Shown: one piece after another, positions 28,227 to 40,164 of the stretch
Position numbering within the stretch: position 1 is the first letter of the stretch
Layout: the number at the start of each line of letters is the position of its first letter
Source of the DNA: Protula sp. h YS-2021
Lineage: Eukaryota; Annelida; Polychaeta; Sabellida; Serpulidae
DNA length: 64,000 bases
Direction of reading: 5' to 3'
NCBI GenBank assembly: GCA_949752745.1
Contig: OX457026.1
Span: forward strand, 46,323,256 to 46,387,255
The notes under the pieces: generated by a model
Databases searched by the model: none
What the model was told of the DNA's origin: nothing
What the model saw: only the letters and a program-made list of their open reading frames with translations
Program-made: the position numbers and the translations under genes

Positions 28227-30841
28227 ATGAGGAATTTGGTCAGCAAAGTATTCAACGCCTTTAAAGCATCTGTGAACACACACAGACTGAATTTCGAAGA
28301 AGAAAAAAACTGGATACAATTTGGACTTTCTACTTTTAATAAAACAAGATTTGGATCACATGCACAATTTTTAAGAACTTGTTTGAATAACCGACACATT
28401 CCAAAAGGATTTGCGCTGAAATTTCATTCTGGGCCAGGATCTAATCATATTCAACATGCTAATTCAAACGTCGTTGAAAGGTGTTCTTTTCAACTGATTC
28501 GTAATGCATTACAAGACAACGACCGAAAAATGAAAGTACTCTCAAGAAAAAGACAGTTTTGCAAAGAAAAACTCAGAACCATAAGTCATCAGGAAGTTTG
28601 GAGATCATTATCTGCAAAGGTTCACAACTTGAATACGGAACTTTATAATGAATTGGACACAAGAAAAAAGAGGAAATATGAACCATTGCCAGCTTCTGAA
28701 ATTCCAAACAGAGTGGTGAAAATTCCGGACTCTGTTGAATCGTCTGCTGATGAAACATCTTTGTTACAAAAAGGACTAAGCTTCATTCCGGAAACAAAAA
28801 CGGTTGATTCTTTTCAAACGTTAACTGACACTGAACATTTCTTCCGCAAGGTAAGACTAAGAGCTCATTTTGGAAATGAAGAAAATAACCAGTCTAAAGT
28901 TGATGCTGAACAAGTGACTGATGAAATTCCAAAGTTTGAAAAAACTGTTTCTCATTACACACCACCGCATGGCGAGTTTGAATCAGTGGACTCTTTTATC
29001 ATTACGTGTCGTCAACAATTAAAAAATGTAGATCTGCAGAAGTCAATAAAACCACAAAATATATCGAAAGAAGAGATCCAAGCCCTTAATTCGTTAAGAA
29101 TCCGTAACGATATCGTAATCAAGCCAGCCGAAAGGCGGATCCATTTGTGTGTGGGATAAAAAGGCATATATTGCAGAAGGAGAAAAGCAACTGAATGACT
29201 GTAAATTCTATGCCAAATTAGATGGAGACATAACCACAAATATTCAAAGGGAAATTGCAGCAGAAATCGAAAGGATGATCAAGAATAAGGAACTTTCACC
29301 ATCAGCAACAAATCTCATTGTCAAATCACCTCGGTGTTCACAATTCTACTTACTTCCGAAAATCCACAAAGAAGGCATACCAGGAAGGCCAGTTGTGTCA
29401 AATATTTCATGCCCTACCTATAACATCTCAAAATTTCTAAGTGAAACATTGAGACCCATCGTAGAACAATGTCCTACCTACATAAAGGATACAACGCACT
29501 TATTACAAACGTTGGATGGTTTTGAATTTGAAGGCAATTCAGAAAAATATCTCTTTACAATGGATGTGAAAGGTCTTTACACCAATATACCAAATAATGA
29601 TGGATTAGAAGCTTTACGATACTACTTAGATAAAAGAAAAGACAAGAAGATCGCCACAAAAACATTGGTGCGCCTAGCCGAAATTGTGCTAACAAAAAAC
29701 TGCATGGAGTTTAATGGAAAGTATTATTCACAAAAAGGTGGCACAATGATGGGAACTCCATTTGGTGTTGAATATTCTTGCCTATTTATGTCACATGAAG
29801 AGAAGAAAATTTACGAAGAATATGAGGACGAAAAACCGACACTTCACAAGAGGTTTATTGACGACGTTTTTGGAGCAGCAAATATGACGAAAGATAAGCT
29901 TGAAAAGTTCATTAACTTTGTCAAAAACCACCACCCGGCCCTTGAGTATACGGTTACTATCGCACAAGAAGTTAACATGCTAGATACAACACTTAAAATA
30001 AAAGGAAATTCAGTGCATTCAACACTCTACTGTAAACCGACTGACACACATGCCTACCTCAATTTTCGTTCTTCCCATCCGGTGACCTGCAAAAGAAGTA
30101 TTCCATTCTCACAGTTCCTTCGAATTCGAAGAATATGCTCCACGGATGGTGATTATGAAAAAACGTGCTATGAAAAGACAAAGTGTATTATACAAAGACA
30201 AGTCAAGTCAGAAAGGACAAAATAGAATCGTGTTTCCTATCACATACCATCGCAGCAATTTGGAAATTTCTAAAATAGTAAACAGAAATTATAATATTTT
30301 ATGTAATGATGGTTTAATTGGGCACATGTTTGAAGGACGGCCTTTAGTGGCCTACAAAAGAGACAAAAATCTGAAAGATATTCTTGTTCTTTCAAAATTA
30401 CAAAGCTGCAAAGAAGGGAAGACGGTTCCTTGCAAACGAAAAAAATGTGTAACTTGTCCCCATATTAATGAGAGCTCACAAATAGTTGGACCAAAAACTT
30501 TCATAAATATCAGAGATAATTTTTCATGTGTTTCAGAAGGTGTAGTTTATGTGATAGAATGCAAAAAATGCGGCAGTCTGTATGTTGGAGAAACGAGTAG
30601 GCGACTAGGGGATAGATTTAGAGAACATAGAAGAAATGTGATGATTAAAAAAGAAGATAACGAAGTCTCCAGTCATTTCATAAGTAATCATCACAGCGTT
30701 GACGATATGTCTGTTTGTGCCGTTGCTTTTTGCAATGACACTTCAAAACGAAAATTGTTAGAACAAAAATTAATTGCAAGATTGGGTTGTGTTTTGGGAC
30801 ATGGGATGAATGTTGATTTCAATTTTCAGCAATTTCTTTAA
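28227..30841 (+). pseudogene. PLE unit 8, with 77-nt deletion
   Basis: Same domains, with two lesions: the 2-nt deletion at about 29132 and a 77-nt deletion at about 30163 joining GATTATGAAAAA to ACGTGCTATG, which shifts frame between the RT thumb region and the endonuclease. The identical deletion is found in unit 4 (53140-55755) on the other strand, so the two descend from one broken unit. Confidence 0.9.
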
Positions 30842-31206
30842 AATTGTGCATTATTCTATCGTATGAATTTCTTTTAGTCGAATTTTCTCATTATTCTATA
30901 TTTTTTATATGATTTCAACTTTGTTTGTAATTATATTATCATTTTGTGTAAACATTGGAATTATGTGTATTTACACATAAAATTTATCACAATTGTGTGT
31001 AGTATGTGAAGTTACCAAAGCAACGTCACATTTTTGTGAAATATGTACCTGAAGAAGACTGTATCAGTCGAAAATTCGTAAAATATTAAAACATAACACT
31101 TAAAAAGACTTTTTATTTCATAGAATTATTGATAAAAGTGTGCACATAACATTATAAAGAAATATAATAAGTTTTGGATATTTAACCTGTGATTTTACCA
31201 TCAAAT

Positions 31207-31240
31207 ATGAGGAATTTGGTCAGCAAAGTATTCAACGCCT
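31207..31240 (+). pseudogene. PLE unit 9, first codons before nested Ngaro
   Basis: ATG 31207 and 11 following codons match the other units (MRNLVSKVFNAF), then the sequence enters the 3' end of a minus-strand Ngaro copy at 31241. The five bases TTAAA at the junction are common to both elements. Confidence 0.85.
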
Positions 31241-31964
31241 TTAAAACTTATAGCGTTCTAGTCTCTAGCCGTTATGGCTGGCAAGACGAATGAGAGAGTG
31301 GTTTGGGTACAAATGTTTATTGCCTGACTGCTGAACACATTATGTATAAAACAAACATACCTTAAGAAACTGTCCACTAACCAGACTAACATATTCAACA
31401 TAAAACTGTACTTGTAAACAATTAAACAGGGAAGGGGAAGGGGGATGGAGGTGGGTCTCTGGAAGCGCTTGCTTGACCAGTGCTTGCTTTGCATTTGTGA
31501 GGGGAAGCTTGGAAGAGCCTTGTTATGTACCGTCCGACTTAATCCCTGCACGACTCAACGGCCAATAGAACACAGGCATGACAGAAGGTACTCTGGGGCG
31601 AGCTCCGCCCCCGAGTTACTGAGTGTGTGCTTCGCTCCCGCCTTGCATGACGGCACGCTGTAAGCCGAGACGCTCTGTCTACATCTCCGTCTGGCACGCT
31701 CCGTCGCTGTCAAGTTGAGGAGCGTGGGGGATTAAGGGGGAAAAGGGGCAGCGCATCACCAGAGTTTTAAAATCAAATAACACTTTATTTTTTAATTAAA
31801 ACTTATAGCGTTCTAGTCTCTAGCCGTTATGGCTGGCAAGACGAATGAGAGAGTGGTTTGGGTACAAATGTTTATTGCCTGACTGCTGAACACATTATGC
31901 ATAAAACAAACATACTTTAAGAAACTGTCCAAATACCCAAACCACGAAGTGTTACTTGTAGTAG

Positions 31965-32950
31965 TTAGGACAAGGCGTTTTGAACGTTTGATCCCATGGT
32001 TTTTGCACAATCCAGGCGTAGACTCAGAGGGACGTCAGTGTATCGCGTGTAGGACTCCGATGTCCAGTCTCCTTGGCTCTTAATCACTTGCGGTGGCAGC
32101 CCACAGGCAAGAGCAAAGGTAGCCCCGGCTCGTCGTAGGCTATGGCCGCTGTAGGCTGAGTCATCTAGCCCAACAGCACGCAGTTTGCATTTCAGCATCG
32201 ACGAGAACGCTGCGTGGGAGAGAGGGACGGTGGAGTCCGGGGTTCTGTAGGAGAAAAGCGCCGCTTTACCATGTGCGGGCGAAAGGCGGAGGTGGTGTTT
32301 TAACGCTGCAGTGGGGCATACTGTAGACTGCTCTACCTCTGGGATTGGGATGACGAGGGCTCGTGAAAAGTTGCGAAGTGTTTTGGTGCGTTTTACGTGA
32401 ACTAGGGCGCCATCTGCACACAGCGTTACGTCATCACGGCAGAGGTCAGTTCTACAGTCGTGGCTAGTCTGGGTACGGGAAAGCAGCGAGGACTTGCGCA
32501 GAAAGGTAAAGAAGCCCATGAGACAAGCAGCCCAGAAGCAGGCCTCTAATGGTTGCGAGAGGTCGAGAACTCCTCGGACGCGCTGCAAGATATCCAGCGA
32601 GAGCGGTAGTTTCTGTCGGGGTGGCGTACCTTTCTGCGTGTCGATTCCTTTCAATAGCGTCTTCACGAAGTGGTTATTCTCAATGGGGTTCGTGTAACCC
32701 AGCTCCAAGTGGAGTAGGCGAACTGCAGCGAGATAGCATCTCACGGACTGGGGTTTCAGGGATCGGCTGAGAAACACGCGTAACGGAGCACGGTCGTAGT
32801 TTCTGCGGGGGCTGGGCGCATCCTAAAGGCTTGGCAGAAGGCCAGGTAAGACTTCAGCTGAGCCGAGTACGTTTCACGAGTGCTTTCTGCTAGGGCTGCT
32901 CTGCGGAATTGGGCCACTTCGTTGTCCAAAATTTGTGTCTCCCGTACCAC
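31965..32950 (-). pseudogene. Nested Ngaro tyrosine recombinase, one frameshift
   Basis: The recombinase frame shows all catalytic residues (FLRKS arginine, GHSLRRAG, GDW, YTRY). A 1-nt deletion at about 32772 separates its N-terminal 60 codons (32756-32950) from the rest. Its start overlaps the RT-RNase H frame by 61 bp in another phase, the same arrangement as in Ngaro-R. Confidence 0.85.
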
Positions 32951-33874
32951 TCCTGGAACAAACGACGCATAGCAATTGGTGACATGTGGTGCCGGAGATC
33001 AGCGAGCGGGACGTGGCCGAATGCATACGTGGCATGTGGAAGGCTGGATAGTCGCGAAATGGCATCCGGGAGCTTATTAAGTTTCGTGTTTACGTAGGCG
33101 GCACATATTTTAATGTCAAACTTAACGCATAATATTAGTATTCCGCATAAAACATCGGACGCAATAGTGTTTCTAATTCTTCCTCGGTTAAGGGCATAAA
33201 GGGTTGCTTTATTATCCGAATATAGTTGAACCGTCTTAGAAGCGCAGAACGGTGCCCAGCGGCGCAGCGCCAAAAGAACAGCAGCTAGTTCTTTCGTATT
33301 TATGTCGCAATCATTGATGGCGGGCATATCCGTGGCGAAGTTGCAATAGAGCCAGTCTATGGCTCTATTGTGGCAAACGACCGCTGCGCCTGCAGCAGTC
33401 GGGCTTGCGTCTGTGGCAATGTGAAAGGCGCGATCGGGCACATCCCTTTGGGAGGAAAAGCGAGATGTACCGTTGAATGAGGCGCAAAGCACATTAAGCA
33501 GTAGTAAGTCTCGGCGAGTGTCCGTAGTGATACGGGTGCGGTGGTTAGGGCGACGTAGTGACGTCATAAGCACGATTAGACGACGCATGGCCGGACGTAT
33601 GACACTGACAACACGTCCGACCCAGTTCAGTTTCCCCAGCAGGCTCTGGAGGTCGCGTTTTGAGAGCCGTCTGTTGTCGGGACTTGCGTAGTGGGAGAGA
33701 AGGGTTTGGACTTCGCATAGCTTATCCGTGGGAATTGACAGCGTGCAGTCGGTGGAGTCGATAGTCACTCCGAGAAACGTTAGTCTGCGCGTAGGGGAGA
33801 TGCATTTCTCCCAGTTGATTGCGAAACCAAGCGACCGGAGGAGCCGTATCAAGCATTGCATTGCCTTGAGCGTG
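32890..33874 (-). pseudogene. Nested Ngaro RT C-terminus and RNase H
   Basis: The frame begins after the YLDD box (QCLIRLLRSLGF) and runs through an intact RNase H (TDAS, TKELAAV, YSDNKAT, PDAISR). It ends in EQP-stop at 32890 because five bases (CACAA) are present after GGGAGA, as in Ngaro-R. RT catalytic motifs are absent, so the copy cannot act alone. Confidence 0.85.
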
Positions 33875-36460
33875 TTTTAATAAAACAAGATTTGGATCAC
33901 ATGCACAATTTTGAAGAACTTGTTTGAATAACCGACACATTCCAAAAGGATTTGCGCTGAAATTTCATTCTGGGCCAGGATCTAATCATCTTCAACATGC
34001 TAATTCAAACGTCGTTGAAAGGTGTTCTTTTCAACTGATTCGTAATGCATTACAAGACAACGACCGAAAAATGAAAGTACTCTCAAGAAAAAGACAGTTT
34101 TGCAAAGAAAAACTCAGAACCATAAGTCATCAGGAAGTTTGGAGATCATTATCTGCAAAGGTTCACAACTTGAATACGGAACTTTATAATGAATTGGACA
34201 CAAGAAAAAAGAGGAAATATGAACCATTGCCAGCTTCTGAAATTCCAAACAGAGTGGTGAAAATTCCGGACTCTGTTGAATTGTCTGCTGATGAAACATC
34301 TTTGTTACAAAAAGGACTAAGCTACATTCCGGAAACAAAAACGGTTGATTCTTTTCAAACGTTAACTGACACTGAACATTTCTTCCGCAAGGTAAGACTA
34401 AGAGCTCATTTTGGAAATGAAGAAAATAACCAGTCTAAAGTTGATGATGAACAAGTGACTGATGAAATTCCAAAGTTTGAAAAAACTGTTTCTCATTACA
34501 CACCACCGCATGGCGAGTTTGAATCAGTGGACTCTTTTATCATTACGTGTCGTCAACAATTAAAAAATGTAGATCTGCAGAAGTCAATAAAACCACAAAA
34601 TATATCGAAAGAAGAGATCCAAGCCCTTAATTCGTTAAGAATCCGTAACGATATCGTAATCAAGCCAGCCGATAAAGGCGGAGCCGTTTGTGTGTGGGAT
34701 AAAAAGGCATATATTGCAGAAGGAGAAAAACAACTGAATGACTGTAAATTCTATGCCAAATTAGATGGAGACATAACCACAAATATTCAAAGGGAAATTG
34801 CAGCAGAAATCGAAAGGATGATCAAAAATAAGGAACTTTCACCATCAGCAACAAATCTCATTGTCAAATCTCCTCGGTGTTCACAATTCTACTTACTTCC
34901 GAAAATCCACAAAGAAGGCATACCAGAAAGGCCAGTTGTGTCAAATATTTCATGCCCTACCTATAACATCTCAAAATTTCTAAGTGAAACATTGAGACCC
35001 ATCGTAGAACAATGTCCTACCTACATAAAGGATACAACGCACTTATTACAAACGTTGGATGGTTTTGAATTTGAAGGCAATTCAGAAAAATATCTCTTTA
35101 AAATGGATGTGAAAGGTATTTACACCAATATACCAAATAATGATGGATTAGAAGCTTTACGATACTACTTAGATAAAAGAGAAGACAAGAAGATCGCCAC
35201 AAAAACATTGGTGCGCCTAGCCGAAATTGTGCTAACAAAAAACTGCATGGAGTTTAATGGAAAGTATTATTCACAAAAAGGTGGCACAATGATGGGAACT
35301 CCATTTGGTGTTGAATATTCTTGCCTATTTATGTCACATGAAGAGAAGAAAATTTACGAAGAATATGAGGACGAAAAACCGACACTTCACAAGAGGTTTA
35401 TTGACGACGTTTTTGGAGCAGCAAATATGACGAAAGATAAGCTTGAAAAGTTCATTAACTTTGTCAAAAACCACCACCCGGCCCTTGAGTATACGGTTAC
35501 TATCGCACAAGAAGTTAACATGCTAGATACAACACTTAAAATAAAAGGAAATTCAGTGCATTCAACACTCTACTGTAAACCGACTGACACACATGCCTAC
35601 CTCAACTTTCGTTCTTCCCATCCGGTGACCTGCAAAAGAAGTATTCCATTCTCACAGTTCCTTCGAATTCGAAGAATATGCTCCACGGATGGTGATTATG
35701 AAAAAAACGCGAAAATGTTGTTTAGGTGTTTCTTGCAACAAGGTTACCCCAAATCACTTTTAAGTCGAAATATGACCAGAGTATGTGCTATGAAAAGACA
35801 AAGTGTATTATACAAAGACAAGTCAAGTCAGAAAGGACAAAATAGAATCGTGTTTCCTATCACATACCATCGCAGCAATTTGGAAATTTCTAAAATAGTA
35901 AACAGAAATTATAATATTTTATGTAATGATGGTTTAATTGGGCACATGTTTGAAGGACGGCCTTTAGTGGCCTAAAAAAGAGACAAAAATCTGAAAGATA
36001 TTCTTGTACATTCAAAATTACAAAGCTGCAAAGAAGGGAAGACGGTTCCTTGCAAACGAAAAACATGTGTAACTTGTCCCATATTAATGAGAGCTCACAA
36101 ATAGTTGGACCAAAAACTTTCATAAATATCAGAGATAATTTTTCATGTGTTTCAGAAGGTGTAGTTTATGTGATAGAATGCAAAAAATGCGGCAGTCTGT
36201 ATGTTGGAGAAACGAGTAGGCGACTAGGGGATAGATTTAGAGAACATAGAAGAAATGTGATGATTAAAAAAGAAGATAACGAAGTCTCCAGTCATTTCAT
36301 AAGTAATCATCACAGCGTTGACGATATGTCTGTTTGTGCCGTTGCTTTTTGCAATGACACTTCAAAACGAAAATTGTTAGAACAAAAATTAATTGCAAGA
36401 GTGGGTTGTGTTTTGGGACATGGGATGAATGTTGATTTCAATTTTCAGCAATTTCTTTAA
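33875..36460 (+). pseudogene. PLE unit 9, main part, longest open RT frame
   Basis: PLE coding resumes at TTTTAATAAAAC. TGA at 33912-33914 is followed by 683 sense codons to TAA 35973-35975, the longest uninterrupted PLE frame in the window, covering the N-terminal region and the whole RT with FIDD. The GATAAAGG site is intact. Substitutions in the motif around the first catalytic Asp (FKMDVKGIY instead of FTMDVKGLY) may reduce activity. A 1-nt deletion near 36080 precedes an intact endonuclease (about 36160-36460). Confidence 0.9.
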
Positions 36461-36730
36461 AATTGTGCATTATTCTATCGTATGAATTTCTTTTAGTCGA
36501 ATTTTCTCATTATTCTATGTTTTTTTATAATGTAATTATATTATCATTTTGTGTAAACATTGGAATTATGTGTATTTACACATAAAATTTATCACAATTG
36601 TGTGTAGTATGTGAAGTTACCAAAGCAACGTCACATTTTTGTGAAATATGTACCTGAAGAAGACTGTATCAGTCGAAAATTCGTAAAATATTAAAACATA
36701 ACACTTAAAAAGACTTTTTGTTTCATAGAA

Positions 36731-36857
36731 ACATATATCAATGTTTACTTCAATTTCTAGTTGAATTTTAAATGCTATGACGTTTTCTGATTTTCTGGTT
36801 CATGTTTACTTTTCTATTTATAAATTAAGTAGTTTTTCGTTCTAATTTAATTCAATG
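36731..36857 (-). repeat. AT-rich repeat fragment
   Basis: Reverse-complement match to the AT-rich repeat around 14960-15065. It joins the end of the PLE array at 36730 and an Ngaro internal fragment at 36858. Confidence 0.8.
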
Positions 36858-38436
36858 CCTGCTGGGGAAACTGAACTGGGTCGGACGTGTTGTCAGTGTC
36901 ATACGTCCGGCCATGCGTCGTCTAATCGTGCTTACGACATCACTACGTCGCCCTAACCACCGCACCCGTATCACTACGGACACTCGCCGAGACTTACTAC
37001 TGCTAAATGTGCTTTGCGCCTCATTCAACGGTACATCTCGCTTTTCCTCCCAAAGGGATGTGCCCGATCGCGCCTTTCACATTGCCACAGACGCAAGCCC
37101 GACTGCTGCAGGCGCAGCGGTCGTTTGCCACAATAGAGCCATAGACTGGCTCTATTGCAACTTCGCCACGGATATGCCCGCCATCAATGATTGCGACATA
37201 AATACGAAAGAACTAGCTGCTGTTCTTTTGGCGCTGCGCCGCTGGGCACCGTTCTGCGCTTCTAAGACGGTCCTACCATATTCGGATAATAAAGCAACCC
37301 TATATGCCCTTAACCGAGGAAGAATTAGAAACACTATTGCGTCCGACGTTTTATGCGAAATACCAATATTATGCATTAAGTTTGACATTAAAATATGTGC
37401 CGCCTACGTAAACACGAAACTTAATAAGCTCCTGGATGCCATTTCGCGACTATCCAGCCTTCCGCATGCCACGTATGCATTCGGCCACGTACCGCTCGCG
37501 GACCTCTGGCACCACATGTCACCAATTGCTATGCGTCGTTTGTTCCAGGAGTGTTACGAGAGACACAAATTTTGGACAACGAAGTGGCCCAATTCCGCCG
37601 AGCAGCCCTAGCAGAAAGCACTCGTGAAACGTACTCGGCTCAGCTGAAGTCTTACCTGCCTTCTGCCAAGCCTTTAGGATGCGCCCAGCCCCCGCAGAAA
37701 CTACGACCGTGCTCCGTTACGCGTGTTTTCTCAGCCGATCCCTGAAACCCCAGTCCGTGAGATGCTATCTCGCTGCAGTTCGCCTACTCCACTTGGAGCT
37801 GGGTTACACGAACCCCATTGAGAATAACCACTTCGTGAAGACGCTATTGAAAGGAATCGACACGCAGAAAGGTACGCCACCCCGACAGAAACTACCGCTC
37901 TCGCTGGATATCTTGCAGCGCGTCCGAGGAGTTCTCGACCTCTCGCAACCATTAGAGGCCTGCTTCTGGGCTGCTTGTCTCATGGGCTTCTTTACCTTTC
38001 TGCGCAAGTCCTCGCTGCTATCCCGTACATAGTCTAGCCACGACTGTAGAACTGACCTCTGCCGTGATGACGTAACGCTGTGTGCAGATGGCGCCCTAGT
38101 TCACGTAAAACGCACCAAAACACTTCGCAACTTTTCACGAGCCCTCGCCATCCCAATCCCAGAGGTAGAGCAGTCTACAGTATGCCCCACTGCAGCGTTA
38201 AAACACCACTTCCGCCTTTCGCCCGCACATGGTAAATCGGCGCTCTTCTCCTACAGAACCCCGGACTCCACCGTCCCTCTCTCCCACGCAGCGTTCTCGT
38301 CAATGCTGAAATGCAAACTGCGTGCTGTTGGGCTAGATGACTCAGCCTACAGCGGCCATAGCCTACGTCGAGCCGGGGCTACCTTTGCTCTTGCCTGTGG
38401 GCTGCCACCGCAAGTGATTAAGAGCCAAGGAGACTG
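36858..38436 (+). pseudogene. pol: Ngaro internal fragment without termini
   Basis: It runs from the RT connection (LLGKLNWVGRV) through RNase H and into the recombinase, stopping at the KSQGD codons just before the nucleophilic tyrosine. RNase H residues are kept. The frame breaks at the same CACAA site as other copies, a further deletion lies near 37662, and TAG occurs at about 38030. No A or B repeat is attached. The flanking AT-rich repeat is continuous apart from about 23 missing bases, so the piece was not inserted by normal recombinase integration. Confidence 0.85.
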
Positions 38437-39630
38437 ATTAATTTTAATGAATACATATGAAATATCATCTTTTTGATGAAGTTTCTGACCAAAGACATCC
38501 ACTTGGGTAATTTGTTAGTTAATTTTCAATGATCCAATCATGATTGTCATTAGTTTTGATATTTTTCCATTGATTGTCATCACTTTTCTTAATTTTTTTA
38601 TCTCAAGCACTACATGTAAAATACCATCTTGCTCATGAAGTTTCTAACGAAGTCACAAAAGATTTACAATGAACGTGCAGGTGAGTTGTCAAACAAAATT
38701 CCATTAGTGTCATTAGTTTTGCTAATTTTCGGTTGCTTTTATAATGCAATCGTGATATATATGAATGTTTACTTCAATTTCTAGTTGAATTTTAAATGCT
38801 ATGACGTTTTCTCATTTTCGAGATGTTTCTTTTTTTTTACACTTCGTAGTAGTTGATACATTTTCGTCTTCACTTAATTGATTTTCATGATTGTTTTTAA
38901 AATGAATACACGTTAAACATTGTCTTGCTCATAAATTTTCTGCTGAATGGTTAGCATCCATTCGGGTAATTTGTGGTTTAATTTTCAATGATTTAAAGGT
39001 TATTGTCATTATTTTACTGCTTAAATTTCAAACAGCATGACCTATTGTAATTTTGTAGGTGATTTTACATTACTTTCGTAAATATAGAAGCTTTTTTTAA
39101 AAAAAACTTACAGATTTCGTTTGAAATCGAGTTGAATGCAATAGTTTTTCTAAATTTTGTAATTAATTTGAGTGACTACATGTAATCTTGCTCAAGAATT
39201 CTACTGAATTCGAATGATTACATGTAAAATATCTCAATGCTCAGGGATTCTCTGCTTAAATTATATAAATTTACTATAAATCGTAAGTTTTTTCTGTAAT
39301 TTCGAGGCTTATTTACAGGGAACGAAGCATAAGAGTCATTGTTTCTTTGAATTGACGCATTTTGGTAGTAATTCCATTGATTATCATAACTTCATAAAAA
39401 TATTTTGATTAATTTCAATGAATATAAGTGAAATATGATCTTGCTCATGAAAAATCTACTATAAATCGCATATAGCTTGGCAATTTTCAGTTCAATTTTC
39501 ATGAATTTAATACACAAAGTCATTAGTTTACCCAATTTCATGATTCCTCTCATAATGATATGTTGTAATATATCAATATTTATTTTAATTTCTTGTTGAA
39601 TTTCTAATATTATGATTCTTTGTGATTCGG
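38437..39630 (-). repeat. AT-rich repeat, nearly one unit
   Basis: Reverse complement of the repeat at 13804-15710; for example the block around 38940-39030 matches 14345-14440. It shows 5-10 percent differences and small indels. No coding potential was seen. Confidence 0.85.
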
Positions 39631-40164
39631 AAAGAATTTCTTTAATTACATCATTATTTCCCGCTTTGATTCCGTGAAACTACAATAATAAAATAAAAAA
39701 AAGAAGAACAATATTAGAATCGCGTTTTCAATCGATACTTGTGCTTAAGCGGAGCCGATAGCTTAAGTACCGAATTACAAATACAGAAAATGGTGTGTGA
39801 AATACACGACCACGCATATTTTCAGTTCTGCCTTGTAATTAATTCTTTGAATAAAAATTTCAGTTGATATCATATTATTATTAAGACAAACAAAGACAGA
39901 TTTATTAAAGTAATTTCTTACCGATTGTGCCCTGTGTAAGAAAAACTCTTACACAGGGCACAATTTAAATCCAAAAACAACCCGCAATTCGGCCCACCAG
40001 CGACCGCGGTTAGACTTTAACTAATGAAAGGAGCGCTATTCAGTTCTTTTATAGTAGCTGAAAGCGCAAGGGGGGACCTCAGCCAACCTTAGCCCTTTAA
40101 AATCGCGGCCTTTTATCAAGGCACCCAAAAAAATTGTCAAACAACGACGAACCGCATGTTTCAC
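39631..40164. other. Unique 0.5-kb segment without a gene
   Basis: The segment lies between AT-rich repeat and a divergent PLE fragment and matches neither. It is AT-rich to about 39920, then more mixed, and contains a perfect hairpin (39924-39964). The 64-codon frame on the minus strand (40036-40230) runs into the PLE fragment and is probably chance. Confidence 0.6.
39924..39964. repeat. Perfect 17-bp hairpin
   Basis: ATTGTGCCCTGTGTAAG (39924-39940) and its exact reverse complement (39948-39964) flank a 7-nt loop AAAAACT. It could be a folded-back transposon end, a cruciform, or an RNA hairpin. No second copy exists in the window. Confidence 0.8.

Larger units (their letters stand above)
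31241..33874 (-). mobile_element. 5'-truncated Ngaro-like copy nested in PLE unit 9
   Basis: From its 3' end: B2 (31241-31375), spacer, A2 (31456-31795), B1 (31796-31930), recombinase and RNase H, and the RT C-terminal part. It breaks off at 33874 in the RT just after the YLDD region, so A1, gag and the RT N-terminus are missing. PLE coding resumes at 33875 with about 70 nt lost compared with other units. The 3' junction looks like normal insertion; the 5' side was deleted later or the insertion was incomplete. Confidence 0.9.
21451..36730 (+). mobile_element. Head-to-tail Penelope-like element array, plus strand
   Basis: Starts recur at 22108, 25167, 28227 and 31207, a period of 3059-3060 bp reduced to 2980 where a unit has a 77-nt deletion. 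Between coding regions lie 366-bp AT-rich segments (21742-22107, 24800-25166, 27860-28226, 30842-31206) with no ORF; the array tail is 36461-36730. Each unit encodes an N-terminal region, an RT of the Penelope type and a GIY-YIG endonuclease. Head-to-tail partial copies are typical of this class. The array opens with a coding fragment cut by Ngaro-L and ends next to AT-rich repeat. Confidence 0.92.
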
